A stretch of DNA of 64,000 bases from Craterostigma plantagineum (taxonomy: Eukaryota; Streptophyta; Magnoliopsida; Lamiales; Linderniaceae), in the NCBI GenBank assembly GCA_027422505.1, contig JAPQWV010000651.1:62001-126000 (forward strand), in the 5' to 3' direction. The notes under the pieces are model-generated. The model was given only the letters and a program-made list of their open reading frames with translations. It was not told the origin of the DNA and did no database searches. A program made the position numbers and the translations under genes. This document shows, piece after piece, positions 1 to 12,464 of the stretch (positions within the stretch are counted from its first letter, which is position 1; each line of letters opens with the position of its first letter).

Positions 1-480
1 TACAGATCAAGTGTGAAGCATGAATCAGCATAATCGTCACAAAGGCCGTTAGCTAAATCAACCCAATTACTCGAGTAGTTGTTTTGTCGAACAACCTGCG
101 ACTAAGTAATAAAACACGGAGGAACCAACGTAAGCTATGACGCCATGCTATCTCTTCTCGAAGCACTTCACTACTTTTCGTGTGCATACTAACTAGTTTT
201 CATTTATTATATTTTGCTTACTTTGTTTAGTCAAGCAAAATATTAAATGAATCTGGAGATAGCTTCTCGAACTTGGTAAGAACATGTGAAAAAGAAATGA
301 AGAGAACATGTCAAGAAACATACACTGGTTGAAAATGCCCCTATAGCATACGAAAGCGTGAACCCGCAATAAATTAGAAATGAAAGTGCGCTTTTTGAAT
401 CGTGTCTTCTTAAATACCTGTGAACAAGTTGACTACACTACAACAAAGCATCATCGTATGGGCCGAATCTCATCTCATTC
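1..480. other. intergenic / 3' flank of PSF2
   Basis: No coding segment could be supported here. It lies just beyond the stop codon of the minus-strand PSF2 gene, so part of it is probably its 3' UTR. It is AT-rich with no recognisable repeat. Confidence 0.5.
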
Positions 481-1775
481 TCATCGATCTTTTAGTTGCC
501 GCTGAAGACGAAACATAAAATGTATCAGGCTTGAGGTTAACTGAAGAAGAAACGAGTAAAAGGGATAGTACAAAAAGCGAAAACTTACTCTTGGTCCACG
601 GTTAGTTGTCTGAGGCTGTCTATTAGATACATGGTCTGAGTCTTGTATCATATCAGAACTACCAAGCTTATAAAATGTCTCGAGAGCTCGTGTTACAAAT
701 GGCCGTACTATATTTGCTTCCATAGCAGACAAGTTTTTTAGCTGCAAATCCATGGGAATGTGTCAAAAGGGGTGCAAGATAACTTACAACTACCACGTTT
801 CTTTGTTAATAGCATCTGTTCGTTGTGTCCAAGCACTAGAATATCCTCGTGGAAGAACAGAGCAAAACCAGCTTGGTTAATATTTTAGAGGAAAACTTTA
901 CCTTAAGTGCATAAGTTCTTTCCTTTGAGATAATTTCCAAGCCATTTCCGATTTTATGAAACCTCACATCCTTGATGTCCTCAATGAGAGACCTTACCTA
1001 TAGCAAACATTAGACGACGTTCTTGGATGATTATATTCTCTAGTATGCATAAAACATGCAACTTGAATGACTAACCATGTAGACGTCAGAAATGTCATCC
1101 CGTGCACTACATCGAAGAAGATCATGTTTAATACTTTGGAAGCTAAACAAAACAAATCAGTTTAACATAAGCGTAAAAAGTCACCTTACCAGTCGAATAG
1201 AAGTCTTGATATTTCTACATAGTGAAAGGGTAAAGGCTGAAATTTCTCAGAATCTCTCTCAGCTTCCAAAACTTGCGTTAACCTTTCTAAATGAAGTCAG
1301 GGGAATGATAATAAGATTTGCATAATGCCCTTGCCCCAAATTTTACTCAATCATTCAGATTCACTCACCTACGCTCATCCACTCAGGAGCTCGAATAGTG
1401 CACTTTCCTCTCTTCTTCAAAGCTACAGCCAGCCATAGCGGAACCTCAGTCGCTATCTGAGGTCTAAAAGGACCAAAATCTCCCTACCCCATCAAGCACA
1501 AACAAAATGTCCCAACTCAAATTAAATCCGACCAAAAAAATGCGACATCACAGTTGCAGTAAACGAAAAAGAAACGGCGTACGGATATGAAATTGAGCTG
1601 ATCCATCCTTAAATTGGGCACAATTTCAACCGTTTCATCCTCCGCAAGAAACTCCATCTACCCAAATCAAACGAATTAAAAAAAATTTTAAAAAGAAGAT
1701 ACATGCAACGCAATCATCGTCGTTTACCTCGGCTGCCGTAAATACGGATGCATTGGGATCGGATGAAGAAGCCAT
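481..1775 (-). CDS. PSF2: DNA replication complex GINS subunit PSF2
   Basis: PSF2 is one of four GINS subunits; GINS joins MCM2-7 and Cdc45 to form the nuclear replicative CMG helicase. Eight exons were rebuilt on the minus strand: 1775-1728, 1657-1583, 1483-1369, 1286-1190, 1106-1076, 997-902, 741-589, 501-481. All junctions are GT-AG and phases close exactly, giving 211 residues, close to the length I recall for plant PSF2 (about 210). Recognisable blocks are [15 protein letters not shown] near the N-terminus, [19 protein letters not shown] in exon 3, [15 protein letters not shown] in exon 6 and [20 protein letters not shown] in exon 7; these match the family in order. The ATG at 1775 gives the expected short polar leader. 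Exon 5 (31 nt) and exon 8 (21 nt) are microexons. The gene is divergent from the kinase at 3259. Confidence 0.95.
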
Positions 1776-3258
1776 GATTAAGCGTCGGCAATCCTCAGTG
1801 TCGCTCTGTATTTGGCGGGTTAAAGACCGCGAAAGGGGTTTTATTTCTGAAATTAAAATTCGGATTTTCTTTTTCAACTGTTTGGGCTAATTCCTATGGG
1901 CTTTTGATCATGGACGGGATATTTACATTGAGCTCTCATCGAGCCCATTTGGTTCGGTCAACGTTCACGTCTTTTATTGATGGTGATAGTAAAAATTATT
2001 AATTTAATAATTAACATTGAGTAGCATCACACTAAAAAAAGGCAATTAATGTATTTCTTTATTTATCCTGAATTGGTGATAATCAACTTCCACCAAACTT
2101 TAACTTCACATAATAGTCAACGAAAGAGAAAGGCCAAACAGTCACGGGTTTTTTCGAGGGTTTAGATTTCAATTTTTCCACTTTTACGATACAACAATGG
2201 TATAATAATATTTCACCTTTATATCTTTTGCTTGGTATTGGCCATCAAGTTCGCATTATTTTTACCTAACCTCGCCTAATTTTAGTGAAAATTAAGGAAA
2301 CATATATGCATGCACACATTGTCGGTTATTATAAATAACTTCTTTTTATTACGAATTTACGACTAAATATTATGTGCCATGATTAATTAACATTTTATTT
2401 TACCACTTATCTTCGTAATATAATAACAGGCAGGCACTTCAACAATAAAGGCAAAAGAGATAAGGCAACTCACTGCCTTTTGTCCTGATATGCGAAGGGG
2501 TCAATTCGAAATCAGGCCCCTAGATGTTTAAAATATATTCAGACATGTCTTAAAAAATTTTAGGTTAAAGGTGTAAAAAAGTGGTAAAAGATATCTGAAC
2601 TGGTATAAAATAATCGTTCTTTGTTATAAACTTTCAATATCCTGGTATGTCAAAGCGATGACGTGGTAGTGCAAAAATGAACGGGTATCAGATAACCGTA
2701 AACTGGTACCGGATGATCGTTTTGTGTTACAAAATTTCAACATATTGGTATGTCAGAGCAATGAAGAGGTACTGTAGAAAATGGATTCTCAAAACTAAAT
2801 TTTTTACTAGGAGGCCTGCCTGAATCCTAAATGATAGTTGTGAGGGCTGAAATGAAAAGTCCCCTTTCTTATATGTAGTTTCGATGAAATAGTGCCGTGT
2901 CTGTGTATGAACTACGAACCAATTTGCAAGAAAAACATAGACTTTGACTTCGTGAAGAGGAAGAAAAGTCAATCATCTACACTGGCTCTCTCCTTGGAGA
3001 GAAAGATATATGTTGTTAAATAAACCATAGCTGCTAAATCCCACGAATCCATCCATCCATCCTAGTAGTAGTAGCTGAACTTCTTCTCGTGAAGCCAACC
3101 CAATACACGTCAAAAAAGGAAAAAGAAATCCCATCGAAATACACAGTATATAGTCACACTCGTGTGCCTTCGTTTATTGTTTCTCCATGTGTCCACACAT
3201 CTATCTGTGCTGAAACTGCTCTAGTAAAAAGGAAGATCAAGAAAACAGCAAAAACATT
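1776..3258. other. divergent intergenic region PSF2 / RLCK with a degenerate direct repeat
   Basis: No gene is supported. It must hold both promoters. Around 2600-2680 and 2702-2785 there are two diverged copies of an ~85-bp segment. Both begin AACTGGTA, contain an ATCGTT core and TGGTATGTCA, and end before a run of A. This looks like an old tandem duplication or a decayed repeat. Confidence 0.5.
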
Positions 3259-4897
3259 ATGGGTTCTTGCTTCAGCGTTCGAATTAGAGCTGACAGTCCT
3301 CGGCGAGACGGTTAGTTAGAATCCTCGAATTTTCTGAGTAAAACGTTTTCATTCTATGGGTTCTGCTTGTAATAACAGCGAATTACTTACAGGGACACCC
3401 TCGAGAGACGCGAGCAGCAGGCGTTCGTCGATTCCTTCGCTTCCTCTGACTCCGCGCAGTGAGGGTGAAATCTTGGAATCTCCGACGCTGAAGAGCTTCA
3501 CTTTCAACGATCTGAGAATATCTACGAGGAACTTCCGCCCCGACAGTGTCCTCGGCGAGGGTGGCTTTGGCTCTGTCTTCAAAGGTTGGATCGATGAGAA
3601 CACTTACAAAGCAGCTAAGCCTGGCACTGGCACGGTCATCGCCGTCAAAAGACTCAACCAAGAAGGCTTTCAAGGCCACAGAGAATGGCTGGTAATAATC
3701 ACATATATACTCTCTGCTTTTTTGCCCTTCTTTATGAGTATCTAATCTATAGAATTAAAAACCCAATCTCTGAAACCAAATTCTTGGTTCAGGCTGAGAT
3801 CAATTACCTGGGACAGTTGTACCATCCGAATCTAGTGAAACTGATGGGTTATTGCTTGGAAGACGAGCATAGACTTCTTGTCTATGAGTTCATGCCTAAA
3901 GGGAGCTTGGAGAATCATTTATTCAGAAGTGAGTATTAGCTGTATTTGTCTTGGCTTGATTACAAGCCCTCGCCTTTGTCTTACTTACATCGAATGCGAT
4001 TTTTCGACAGGGACGACTTATTTCCAGCCATTGTCATGGAATCTAAGGATGAAGGTTGCCCTCGGAGCAGCCAAGGGACTCGCCTACCTACACAGCCCAG
4101 AAGCCAAAGTCATCTACCGCGATTTCAAAACCTCGAACATCTTGCTAGACGCCGTAGGCCAAACGCTTTCCTTCCTATCTACACGCTTGTTCGACGTATT
4201 CCTACTATATATAATTCGTTGAATCGATCTACAGAACTACAATGCGAAGCTCTCCGATTTTGGGTTGGCCAAGGACGGGCCCGTCGACGGCAAGAGCCAC
4301 GTGTCGACTAGAATAATGGGCACCTACGGATACGCCGCCCCCGAGTACATGGCCACAGGTTTGTTTGTCTATACTTATATATACGCTCTACTTTTATCAA
4401 GTATGACTTGTATATAAGCCTGTGGAATACTCCATCTATTGCCAATTGATTTCAGAATGAAATCCAGAGTTGGGCTTTTGATATTATTTTTCTTTTTGTT
4501 GATATCAGGCCATTTAACGGCGAGGAGCGACGTGTACAGCTTCGGAGTGGTCCTCTTAGAGATGCTATCGGGGAGGAGGGTGCTCGACAAGAAACGTCCC
4601 CACGGGGAACACAACCTCGTGGAGTGGTCGAGGCCGTACTTGGCGAGCAGGAGGAGGGTTTTCGGAATCATGGACGCTCGTTTGGAGTCTCAGTACCCGC
4701 CGAAAGCCGCACTAAAAGCCGCCACCCTTGCGGTGAGGTGCCTGGCGGCCGAGCCCAAGCACAGGCCGACCATGGACGAGGTTGTTAGGGCGTTGGAACG
4801 GCTTCAAGAACAGTCGGGGAGTGTGAGGACTGAGGAGACGTCGAGAGGTTCGAGCAGGCGAGCTTCTGATTCGTATCCGAGGCCTGTCGGTTTGTAG
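3259..4897 (+). CDS. receptor-like cytoplasmic kinase, RLCK-VII / PBS1-like (APK1 type)
   Basis: Predicted membrane-tethered Ser/Thr kinase that relays signals from cell-surface receptors. Six exons: 3259-3310, 3393-3691, 3793-3928, 4011-4153, 4235-4358, 4509-4897; phases agree and give 380 residues. The start MGSCFS is a myristoylation/palmitoylation signal (Gly2, Cys4), which decides the ATG because the first exon is only 52 nt. The TPRSEGEIL leader, the glycine loop [11 protein letters not shown], the VAIK-type lysine (about K103), the catalytic loop [13 protein letters not shown] (about D200, the family's YRDFK version of HRDLK), DFG (about D218), [15 protein letters not shown] and the lobe motif [13 protein letters not shown] are all present. 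The kinase is therefore predicted active and of the RD type. The tail after the kinase fold is Ser/Arg-rich. The exact PBL orthologue cannot be assigned by eye. Confidence 0.95.
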
Positions 4898-5771
4898 ATA
4901 AAACTCCCCGAGACCATCGACTTTCGTCGCTGGTCTCGAGAATTAGTCCAATCATGGGAGTGTGTGCGGTGTAAGCCTATAGTTGGCTGAGCGGAAGGGA
5001 AAAAAATAGATTCTTTGTATAATCTTTTTTCTTTGAAAAATATTTGATTTTGTGTTATAAAATATTATATGTATTATAGATTAAACTTTGGAAAATAGCA
5101 ATAATAATTTCCATCGAGGAAACGAACAGAAGCAACGAACAATTTCGAATCACGAATCGAACAAAAAAATTCGATACATTTCCAACCCTACTCGCAACAC
5201 ATGCACCCTTTCAATGCCTTCCCAAATGTCCGAAAATACAAAGAGAAAAAAAAAAAAAAAACAACTTGAGACCAGTTAGTTCATTGCTCGCTCACCTCCA
5301 TTATTTTATTATATTTTCTTTTTTGTCTCATTTGTGAATTGTGATATAAGAAAACCTATTAACAATAACAACCTTCCTTCCACTGGTGTTGTTCATTGAT
5401 ATGGTATTGGTAACTAACTCTTCAATGTAATAATGATCGGTGACGACGTTTCCGATATTTGATTATTCGTCTCCCGCAAAAGAGTGGCGTGGCATTGAAA
5501 AGCGCGGTTCATTTTGTATAATATAAAGTAAGAAAAAGGAAGTAGAAAATTAAAACAATCATGGGGTTCACGTCTATCGTCACCACCTCTTCTCTTCTTT
5601 CTTTCTTCCTTACATCAACCTTAAATTTAAGACGCTCCGTAGTGACTCTGCTCACGTTCCCACCCCACCAAAAAAGATCTTCGAAACCATTACGCATTTA
5701 TTATCAACATAAACATTTGAAACAGAGTATAAAAAAAGCTGTCTTGGGCGTACATTTCTCCTAAAGCTTTC
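4898..5771. other. intergenic, 3' UTR of kinase and 5' region of DUF547 gene
   Basis: AT-rich with a poly-A run near 5240. No supported gene. The part nearest 5772 should contain the promoter and 5' UTR of the next gene. Confidence 0.5.
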
Positions 5772-7457
5772 ATGTCCATCTTGACTATGAAATTCGAAGA
5801 ATTGCTGATGATGCAGCAGCAGTCTGGTGAAGAAAAGCAAGCCGCCAAGTTCCAACTCGAAGAACAAGTCGAAAAATTACATCAAGAGTTAGACAAAGAG
5901 CTTCAAGTTAAAAGGGTCTTACAATGTGCAATGCAGGGACCTCTTGGCTGCTGCGATTCTTGCTCTTCTCTGTCCCCTATGCTCCCTCTTAAGGTTTATT
6001 GTCATCTCTCTCTCTCTCTCTCTCTCTCTCCCCTCTCATTTTCTTTGATCATTTGGGACGTAGGTTCAGGTGCTTCTAGCAGAACTAGCAGTTGCCGAGG
6101 AAGAGATAGATTGGCTGGAGACAAGGATCAACGAGCTAAAGCTAGACGTCTGCCAAGAGCAGAGGCGAATAAAAGAATGCGAAATAACGCAGATGAAGAA
6201 AGGATTGCTGCAGCTACAATTACCAAGAGATCCTCGACAGCTAAGGAAGTACCCTTCTAGAAGGCCAAACTTGACAGACCAACAGCACAAGGAGTATTGT
6301 GAGTCGTCGCAGTCGATGACGTCCCAAAATCACGAGCAGAGGAGAAGGTACATAACTGCAAGAGACAGAAGAGCTTCGGTTGGTTCTTCAATGGAATTTG
6401 CAGGCATATACGGTAATAGTTAGCTTTTCTTGTCCCCCAAAAAGAGTGTCATAACATAATTGTAAGGAACTAATCTTCTGCAGACATGGAACAAGATGAC
6501 GGAGAAGGATGCAATAAGCCAAGAAGCTCGGTGGGCCACGCTACCATACCGAAGCAGATGAACACGACAGAAGGCGAAATGGGAATGAGTCCAAACAAGC
6601 TTTCAGAAGAGCTGATAAAGTGCCTGATAGGAATATTTCTCAACCTGAACAAAGCGACGTATAAGAGGAATAAGGGATCGACTAACCTTCCGAAGAATGC
6701 TCTGACATGCATGAACTCGAAAGTCTTGGTGTCCAAACCTAAGTTCAGCTGCGCCACGCCGATATTTCCAGTTAACCACAATACTTCCCACCTCGATCCT
6801 TATGGGGTAGTGCTCGAGCCCGACTTCATCATTAGAGATGTGGGCCCGTACAAGAATTTCGTTCAGATGACGGGGAGCAGCTTGGATTCTAGCCGCCTTA
6901 CCGAATGTTTTCAAGCCATGAGACGTCTGAGGTGAATTATAAAGTACGAAATATTGTACGTAAAAACGAAAGGGTCCTAAGAAAACATTCTTTTCTCCTT
7001 TCATTTGCAGGGGTTTGATGCAGAAACTTAGCAGAGCAAACATAGGACAGTTGACTCACAAGCAGAAGCTGGCATTTTGGATTAATGTATACAATGCTTC
7101 TATTATGAATGTAAGCTATTATTCATACATAAAGTACCTTCTTTCTTTATTCCTTACGTAAAAATTATGAAGGCAATCCTTCGATTTTCTTGATTCTAGG
7201 CTTTTCTAAGACAAGGATTGCCTTCGACTCAGGAAAAGCCACTGACACCTGTTAATGAGGTACACTAATAGCCCATTTCTCTATCGTTATAGTCTGTAAT
7301 AACAAGATGGAAGTTAGAACTCTTACACCATTAACTTACCACAACGTAGGCCACGATTAATGTTGGCGGTGCCATATTTAAGGCTTCCACCATCGCTCAT
7401 TACATCCTCAGGCATCCGACTGAAACTAAACACGTAAGAAACAACACTATAACATGA

Positions 7458-7502
<45 letters not shown>

Positions 7503-8082
7503 TACATAGAATCTTAACTGTGCCAAAAACTAACAGGGTTTGTCCGATGAAAAGGAAATGCTGCTTCTAAGGCATTCTCATGGCCTAGCTTACCCCGAAC
7601 CTAACGTCATATTCGCCTTGTGCCGAGGAAGCTGGTCGTCGCCTGCAGTAAGTGATTGACGAACGGTTCCTCCTTCTTCCATTCAAATCCTATATCTCAA
7701 GCTATCATCATCAGTATCATTTACATCGATCAAATTGGGCGCGGCGCAGTTAAGGTTGTTCACGGCAGATGAAGTGATGAACGAGCTAGAGAAGGCGAAG
7801 GTGGAGTACCTTGAAGCTTCGGTGGGGCTTACGAGCAAGAGGAAGATATTGGTACCGAAGCTTATGCAGTTGCACATGAAGGACTTCGCCGACGACTTGG
7901 TTTCGCTTCTAGAATGGGTCTACAGCCAACTTCCTTACACGAGCTCGCTCAAAAGGTTGATGATGGAATGCCTCACTGAAGACGGCGGCGGAGACAGAGA
8001 GTCTTCGTCTTTCCAGAAACTCGTGGAGATCTTCATTCAGCCTTATGGCTCAGACTTCCGATACTTGATCGCCGCCAATTAA
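5772..8082 (+). CDS. DUF547 protein with ternary complex factor MIP1 leucine zipper
   Basis: Plant family protein with an N-terminal MIP1-type leucine zipper and a C-terminal DUF547 domain; the biochemical role is poorly known. Eight exons: 5772-5993, 6070-6412, 6484-6931, 7011-7110, 7200-7259, 7350-7433, 7537-7647, 7750-8082; phases close to 566 residues. The zipper is visible as heptad-rich sequence in exon 1 (FQLEEQVEKLHQELDKELQV) and exon 2 (VLLAELAVAEEEIDWLETRI). DUF547 hallmarks follow: KLAFWINVYNASIMN (exon 4), ATINVGGAIFKASTIAHYIL (exon 6), PNVIFALCRGSWSSPA (exon 7) and LVPKLMQLHMKDFADD (exon 8). The ATG at 5772 is the most upstream one continuous with the coiled coil, but an additional 5' exon cannot be excluded because several family members have longer N-termini. 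Confidence 0.92.
6005..6030. repeat. (TC)n microsatellite in DUF547 intron 1
   Basis: Uninterrupted TC dinucleotide run of about 13 units inside the first intron. Confidence 0.9.
7458..7502. repeat. (CAT)n microsatellite in DUF547 intron 6
   Basis: Fifteen perfect CAT/ATC units in the intron between exons 6 and 7. Read on the minus strand it gives a run of ATG codons, which is not a gene. Confidence 0.95.
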
Positions 8083-9924
8083 TTCAGTCACTCATATTTC
8101 AGCCGAACACTACTACTCAATAAATTATTTCATAAATAAATAAAAATTTAAAGAATGGGCCTAAAAAGCCCATTGTTGTAATAAAAGACAAGGGCCCATT
8201 GTTCCTATGTTTTACCGGGAGCGCCGGTGACTGGTAAAATGCACTTTTCTCAGTTAAATGATAACATGAACCAATCAATCGTATTGTGGGCATCTAACTT
8301 ACGCCGTCAATAGTACTTGGCTGGTGTTGCACGAGGGTAAACGCCGTCAACGGCATTCGAGTCCTTTCCGTTTGATGCGATGGCTTTTTTGTCTTCTTCT
8401 GAGTCGATTCTTATGATGTGAATCTATGGATTTTCTCTTCCTTTTAGTTAAATATACAACTACTGTCATAATTACTCTAATGCAAATATATGTAGGAGAT
8501 TATGGTGACGCTCTACATAATATTTCAATTCCTTTACCTAATCTCAAAATTGCTGATTGAGACAATCCTCTCCTCCAAGTACTTTCTTAAGAATCAACTA
8601 TTTGCAAATTGCCGAACTCTATATTGCCTGCTCTTTATTTGCACATGCCATAAGATGACATTTTAATAAAGCATTAATTAAGAGTGGAATTCTCACCAAA
8701 CTTTCAACCAACACCAAAACAAACCCTAATAGTACTTAGTATATCGTTTAAATATAGCTAGGATCTTGTCTTTTGTTGCTCGCTCAGAAATAATAAAAAT
8801 CAACATTGAGGATCTCTTTACTCATTTGGAAAGAAACATTGAATACCAAAATTCAATTTCGATACAATAGCATGCGTCATATAAAAGTATATCAACAATG
8901 GAGTTGTACTTAAACTACTTGAAAATGCCACGTGGCAAATTCTATCACAAAAGGATAGGCATTTATTTTTGTGGTGGCGGAATTGAAATGAAATTGAAAT
9001 GTTAGGACCCAAGTGGTCCAATTAGATAACCTGTTTGACCGGACATTTCTAACCCTGGTTACCGGCTATTCAGGTTATGTGGTTGGATGACTATAACAAC
9101 AAACTCCCCATACTACCCCCAAGGTTTTATGGCTGGTTTTAGAGAGGTTTTATGTAATACTTATCTCTCTTTTCTTTTCATTTTTTTAATCATTTTTTCT
9201 TTACAATTCTTGTAAAAATTAAGAAATTGATAAATTGTTGTTGTCCGCACAGCTCACATCTTGGGGTTTTCTTTATTACAGGAGTAGTACTTTTCCGTGA
9301 CGTGACGTAAGTTCGGAATTCTTGTGAATAATCTCGTACTAAGAACACGAAAGCAGGCGTGTAAAGGGAATTCTCTTGGTTCCGATCATATAACGAGGTG
9401 AGTTTTGGCTGATGTGATGGATGGAGCTGTTCTTCGTCATAAATTTTTTTGGTTTCTATGTAAAAAGATCAAATTTTTATAACTTGGGTCTTCGAATTTT
9501 TTTCTTTAAACTTCGTATGAGGTTGCTGTGATCAACTGGGTCTCACGATCTCGTGTCGAAACAGAATGGCAGATCTAATTTTTTTTTTGGGTCCGATCGG
9601 TCGATCATGCTTCGTAATTTTCTCCGATCTGTTTAATTTCTAAGGTAAATTTGGTCAATTGAAGTCTCCGTGCAGAATATTAGAGACAGATCTGGTGAAG
9701 ACCAAACCAGAATTCAGAGATTTTTCCGGATGATTTCAAAATTGACAACTAAAAAAATTATTCATTAATTTGGTCCACAATTAATATAAAATCCTATCCC
9801 CACATCTTCACATCAATGTGGTTTTGTATGTAAATTTGTTCTGGCCTTTTATCTATCAATTCTGTTGACAAAGCTGTGATCTTACAGTGTATAGGTTGCT
9901 GAGTTTGATGATCTTACATCGGCT
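8083..9924. other. intergenic and 5' UTR of TRP gene
   Basis: No coding segment is supported up to the TRP start. The stretch from about 9280 looks like a 5' leader with an intron (GAGGTGAGTT at about 9395 resembles a donor). The rest is AT-rich with no recognisable element. Confidence 0.45.
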
Positions 9925-12464
9925 ATGGTGTCAAAAAAAGGACTGGAGTGTGACCTTCTCGAGTACGGTGGAGCACCCGTTATTCCCAAAGCTCCAAGAT
10001 CTGTTAGGGTAATTAAATCACGAGCTCGAAAACAATGTCTATTACGCCCTTATTCGATACGCCATTGTAAATTCTCAATCTTGTTTCAAACAGAAACGTG
10101 ACCCGCGAAAGAAGTTTCCCGAAGATGGGAACCTTCTTGCATTTGAATTACTAGCTTCTGTTGCTGAGAAATTGTTGGAGGAAAGTGAGAGTTCTGCTTC
10201 TAGTAATGCAGCCGAAGAAGAAAAGGTCAAGCCTTGCGCTGAACTAGATGGTAATAACAAAACACCTCCCATCTCGGATGACAAGGGTTTGATCTCAGAG
10301 AGCTCTTTGTTTCAAGAAAATGGTAAGACCGAGAAATTCGATGGCTATACGAAACTAGGAATCTTGGAGGACATAAAGAAAGATGATGGTTCCATCTATG
10401 TTGGTAATAGTTCGAACGATAATACTATAGATAGTGAGCGAAGGGGTTATTCAGACAGTAGCAAGACATCCCATGTAAAGGATCGCAAGCAAGAATGTGT
10501 GAATAATAGTACTATGGTCAATAACACGAAGAACGGTGTACAGTTTCCCTTGTACAGGGGCGTGATTTCTAGCGTTAATCGCTGGAGAAATGTACAGTTA
10601 GGAAGTAGAGATGATGAAGAAAAATCTTACGTTGGTAATAGAGTTAGTAGCGCCAAGTTTAGGTCCTCGTTTAGGTCTTCCCAGCCACGCTTTGTGCACC
10701 GTGGTATTGCAAAGAAGGGCTCGTCCAGGTTTAGGATAGCTGCTCATAAGATGAAGGATTCCAATCCTTACAACAATCGTAAGTTTTGCCTTGTTTCTTG
10801 CTGCTCTGTGTTCGTTCTTTTCTTCTCAACAGTAATCTTTGTACATTTCCTTGTATTTCAGGCGAAGCAATGAAGTTGTTCTACCGATATAGGAAGAACT
10901 CTTACGCACCGATTAGGAAGAGGAGATTAACTTACTACAATGCAGATTATCATCAGTCCACAAGCTGTGATAGTGTCTCCAATTCTCCAAACGAAGGGTT
11001 ATCATCGACGAAGAAAATTCATCAAAAAGCTACGGATTCGAAAGGTGCTGTAATTTTGCAGTGAAACATTGTGACTTTCTTATCAGCTTCTCACTCGTCA
11101 TTATCTCTACAGTTAAGCTTAAAATCAAATCCTTCTTCGTGCCTGAGCTATACATCGATGTGGATGAAACTGATACAGTCGGTTCTCTCAAGGTTTGCAT
11201 TATTCGACATCTACAACGTTTCCCTTCAAATCATAAAGAACGTATCCTATTAAGTTTTTTTTTTTTTTTTTTATTTTTTGTCTGTGCAGAGAGCTGTAAT
11301 GGATGCAGTGAATGCTCTCCTCGGAGGTGGAATAAGAGTCGGCGTAGTTCTCAAGGGAAGAAAGTGCAGAGATGATAAAAGAACTTTACAAAATGTTGGT
11401 ATTTCCGAGGGGAGCAATCTCGACGCTTTGGGTTTCACCCTCGAGCCCAAACATAACAATCGATCACCGAGGTACTATATTATTAATCTTGTTATGACAG
11501 CAGCATAATCTTGAAAGGGAATCAAAAGGCAAAAATTTTACAGGTCTGCTTCGACTGTGGTTGTTGAGTCTGGGCTCTCGAATGCCATGGCTGATCAGAA
11601 AAAGCCTAACATCAACGTCGACGATGAGAATAAGAACATTAACAACCACACCGTACCTTCTCCACGGACACCTCCTAACAACGAATATTCAGACAATATA
11701 GGATCGAAGGCGCTGGTCCCATTTCATGCAATGGATGCTGAGCCCCTTGCAATGATCCCTTTGAAACCGAAGGCCAGCGAACTCTCACAGCAGCGTAGAA
11801 CTAGGAGACCCTTCTCTGTAGCTGAAGTCGAGGCGCTCGTTTCTGCAGTCGAAAAACTTGGTACTGGAAGGTAATGACTTGTGAAATTCTTCGCTGTCAT
11901 TACAACAGCAATTTGTGTTAGAAGTCCTTTTTTTTCGTATGTTAAATCTTGAAAGAAATGTTATACAGGTGGCGAGATGTCAAAGTGGGCGCCTTCGAAT
12001 ACGCAGATCATAGAACGTACGTCGATTTGAAGGTAAAAAAGCAAACTTTTTTTTTTCTTTTTCTCAGTTCAGCCTCAAGATTTGCAGGGCAGACAAATAC
12101 ATGAGAAGAGAAACGCAACGTTCATTCACCGACTCGCATGGCTGCAAGTGGATACACATGGATTCATCCATACCTCACATGAAATTTGTTTAGCAAACTA
12201 ATTGCCTAAAATAACTGTCTGAAACATGTGATTCTATGTCTTGTTATATTATTACAGGATAAATGGAAGACCTTAGTGCACACAGCTAGCATATCGCCGC
12301 AGCAGAGGAGAGGCGAGCCGGTCCCACAAGAACTTTTGGACCGAGTCTTGTCTGCTCACTCGTATTGGTCTCAACATCAGTCGAAACATCACGGGAAGAA
12401 TTCGAACAGCAACGAATCGCCATTGAAGATGGTGAGTTTTTGCGAGGAAATTTCTCAGGCTTGA
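9925..12464 (+). CDS. telomere repeat-binding protein, TRP/TBP1 type (Myb-like)
   Basis: Nuclear protein that binds duplex telomeric TTTAGGG repeats through a C-terminal Myb-type telobox fold. Eight exons: 9925-10008, 10094-10778, 10862-11044, 11113-11192, 11290-11471, 11544-11870, 11969-12032, 12258-12464; phases agree and give 603 residues. The N-terminus (LEYGGAPVIPKAPRSVR then KRDPRKKF) is typical of the TRP family. A ubiquitin-like segment lies in exons 4-5 (VKLKIKSFFVPELYIDVDET; LLGGGIRVGVVLKGRK; LDALGFTLEP). The Myb domain runs through exons 6-8: RRPFSVAEVEALVSAVEKLG, RWRDVKVGAF, DLKDKWKTLVHTA. Exon 4 uses the CTCTACAG acceptor at 11112, which restores the family frame; reading straight through meets a stop at 11064. 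The last exon could be spliced once more, so the C-terminal ~10 residues are less certain. Confidence 0.93.

Noticed and set aside
7323..7526. Frame with a run of Met residues
   Set aside because: Antisense reading of the CAT microsatellite in a DUF547 intron.
11061..11375. Reading exon 3 of the TRP gene straight into the next segment
   Set aside because: There is an in-frame stop; a 68-nt intron from 11045 to 11112 restores the family sequence exactly.
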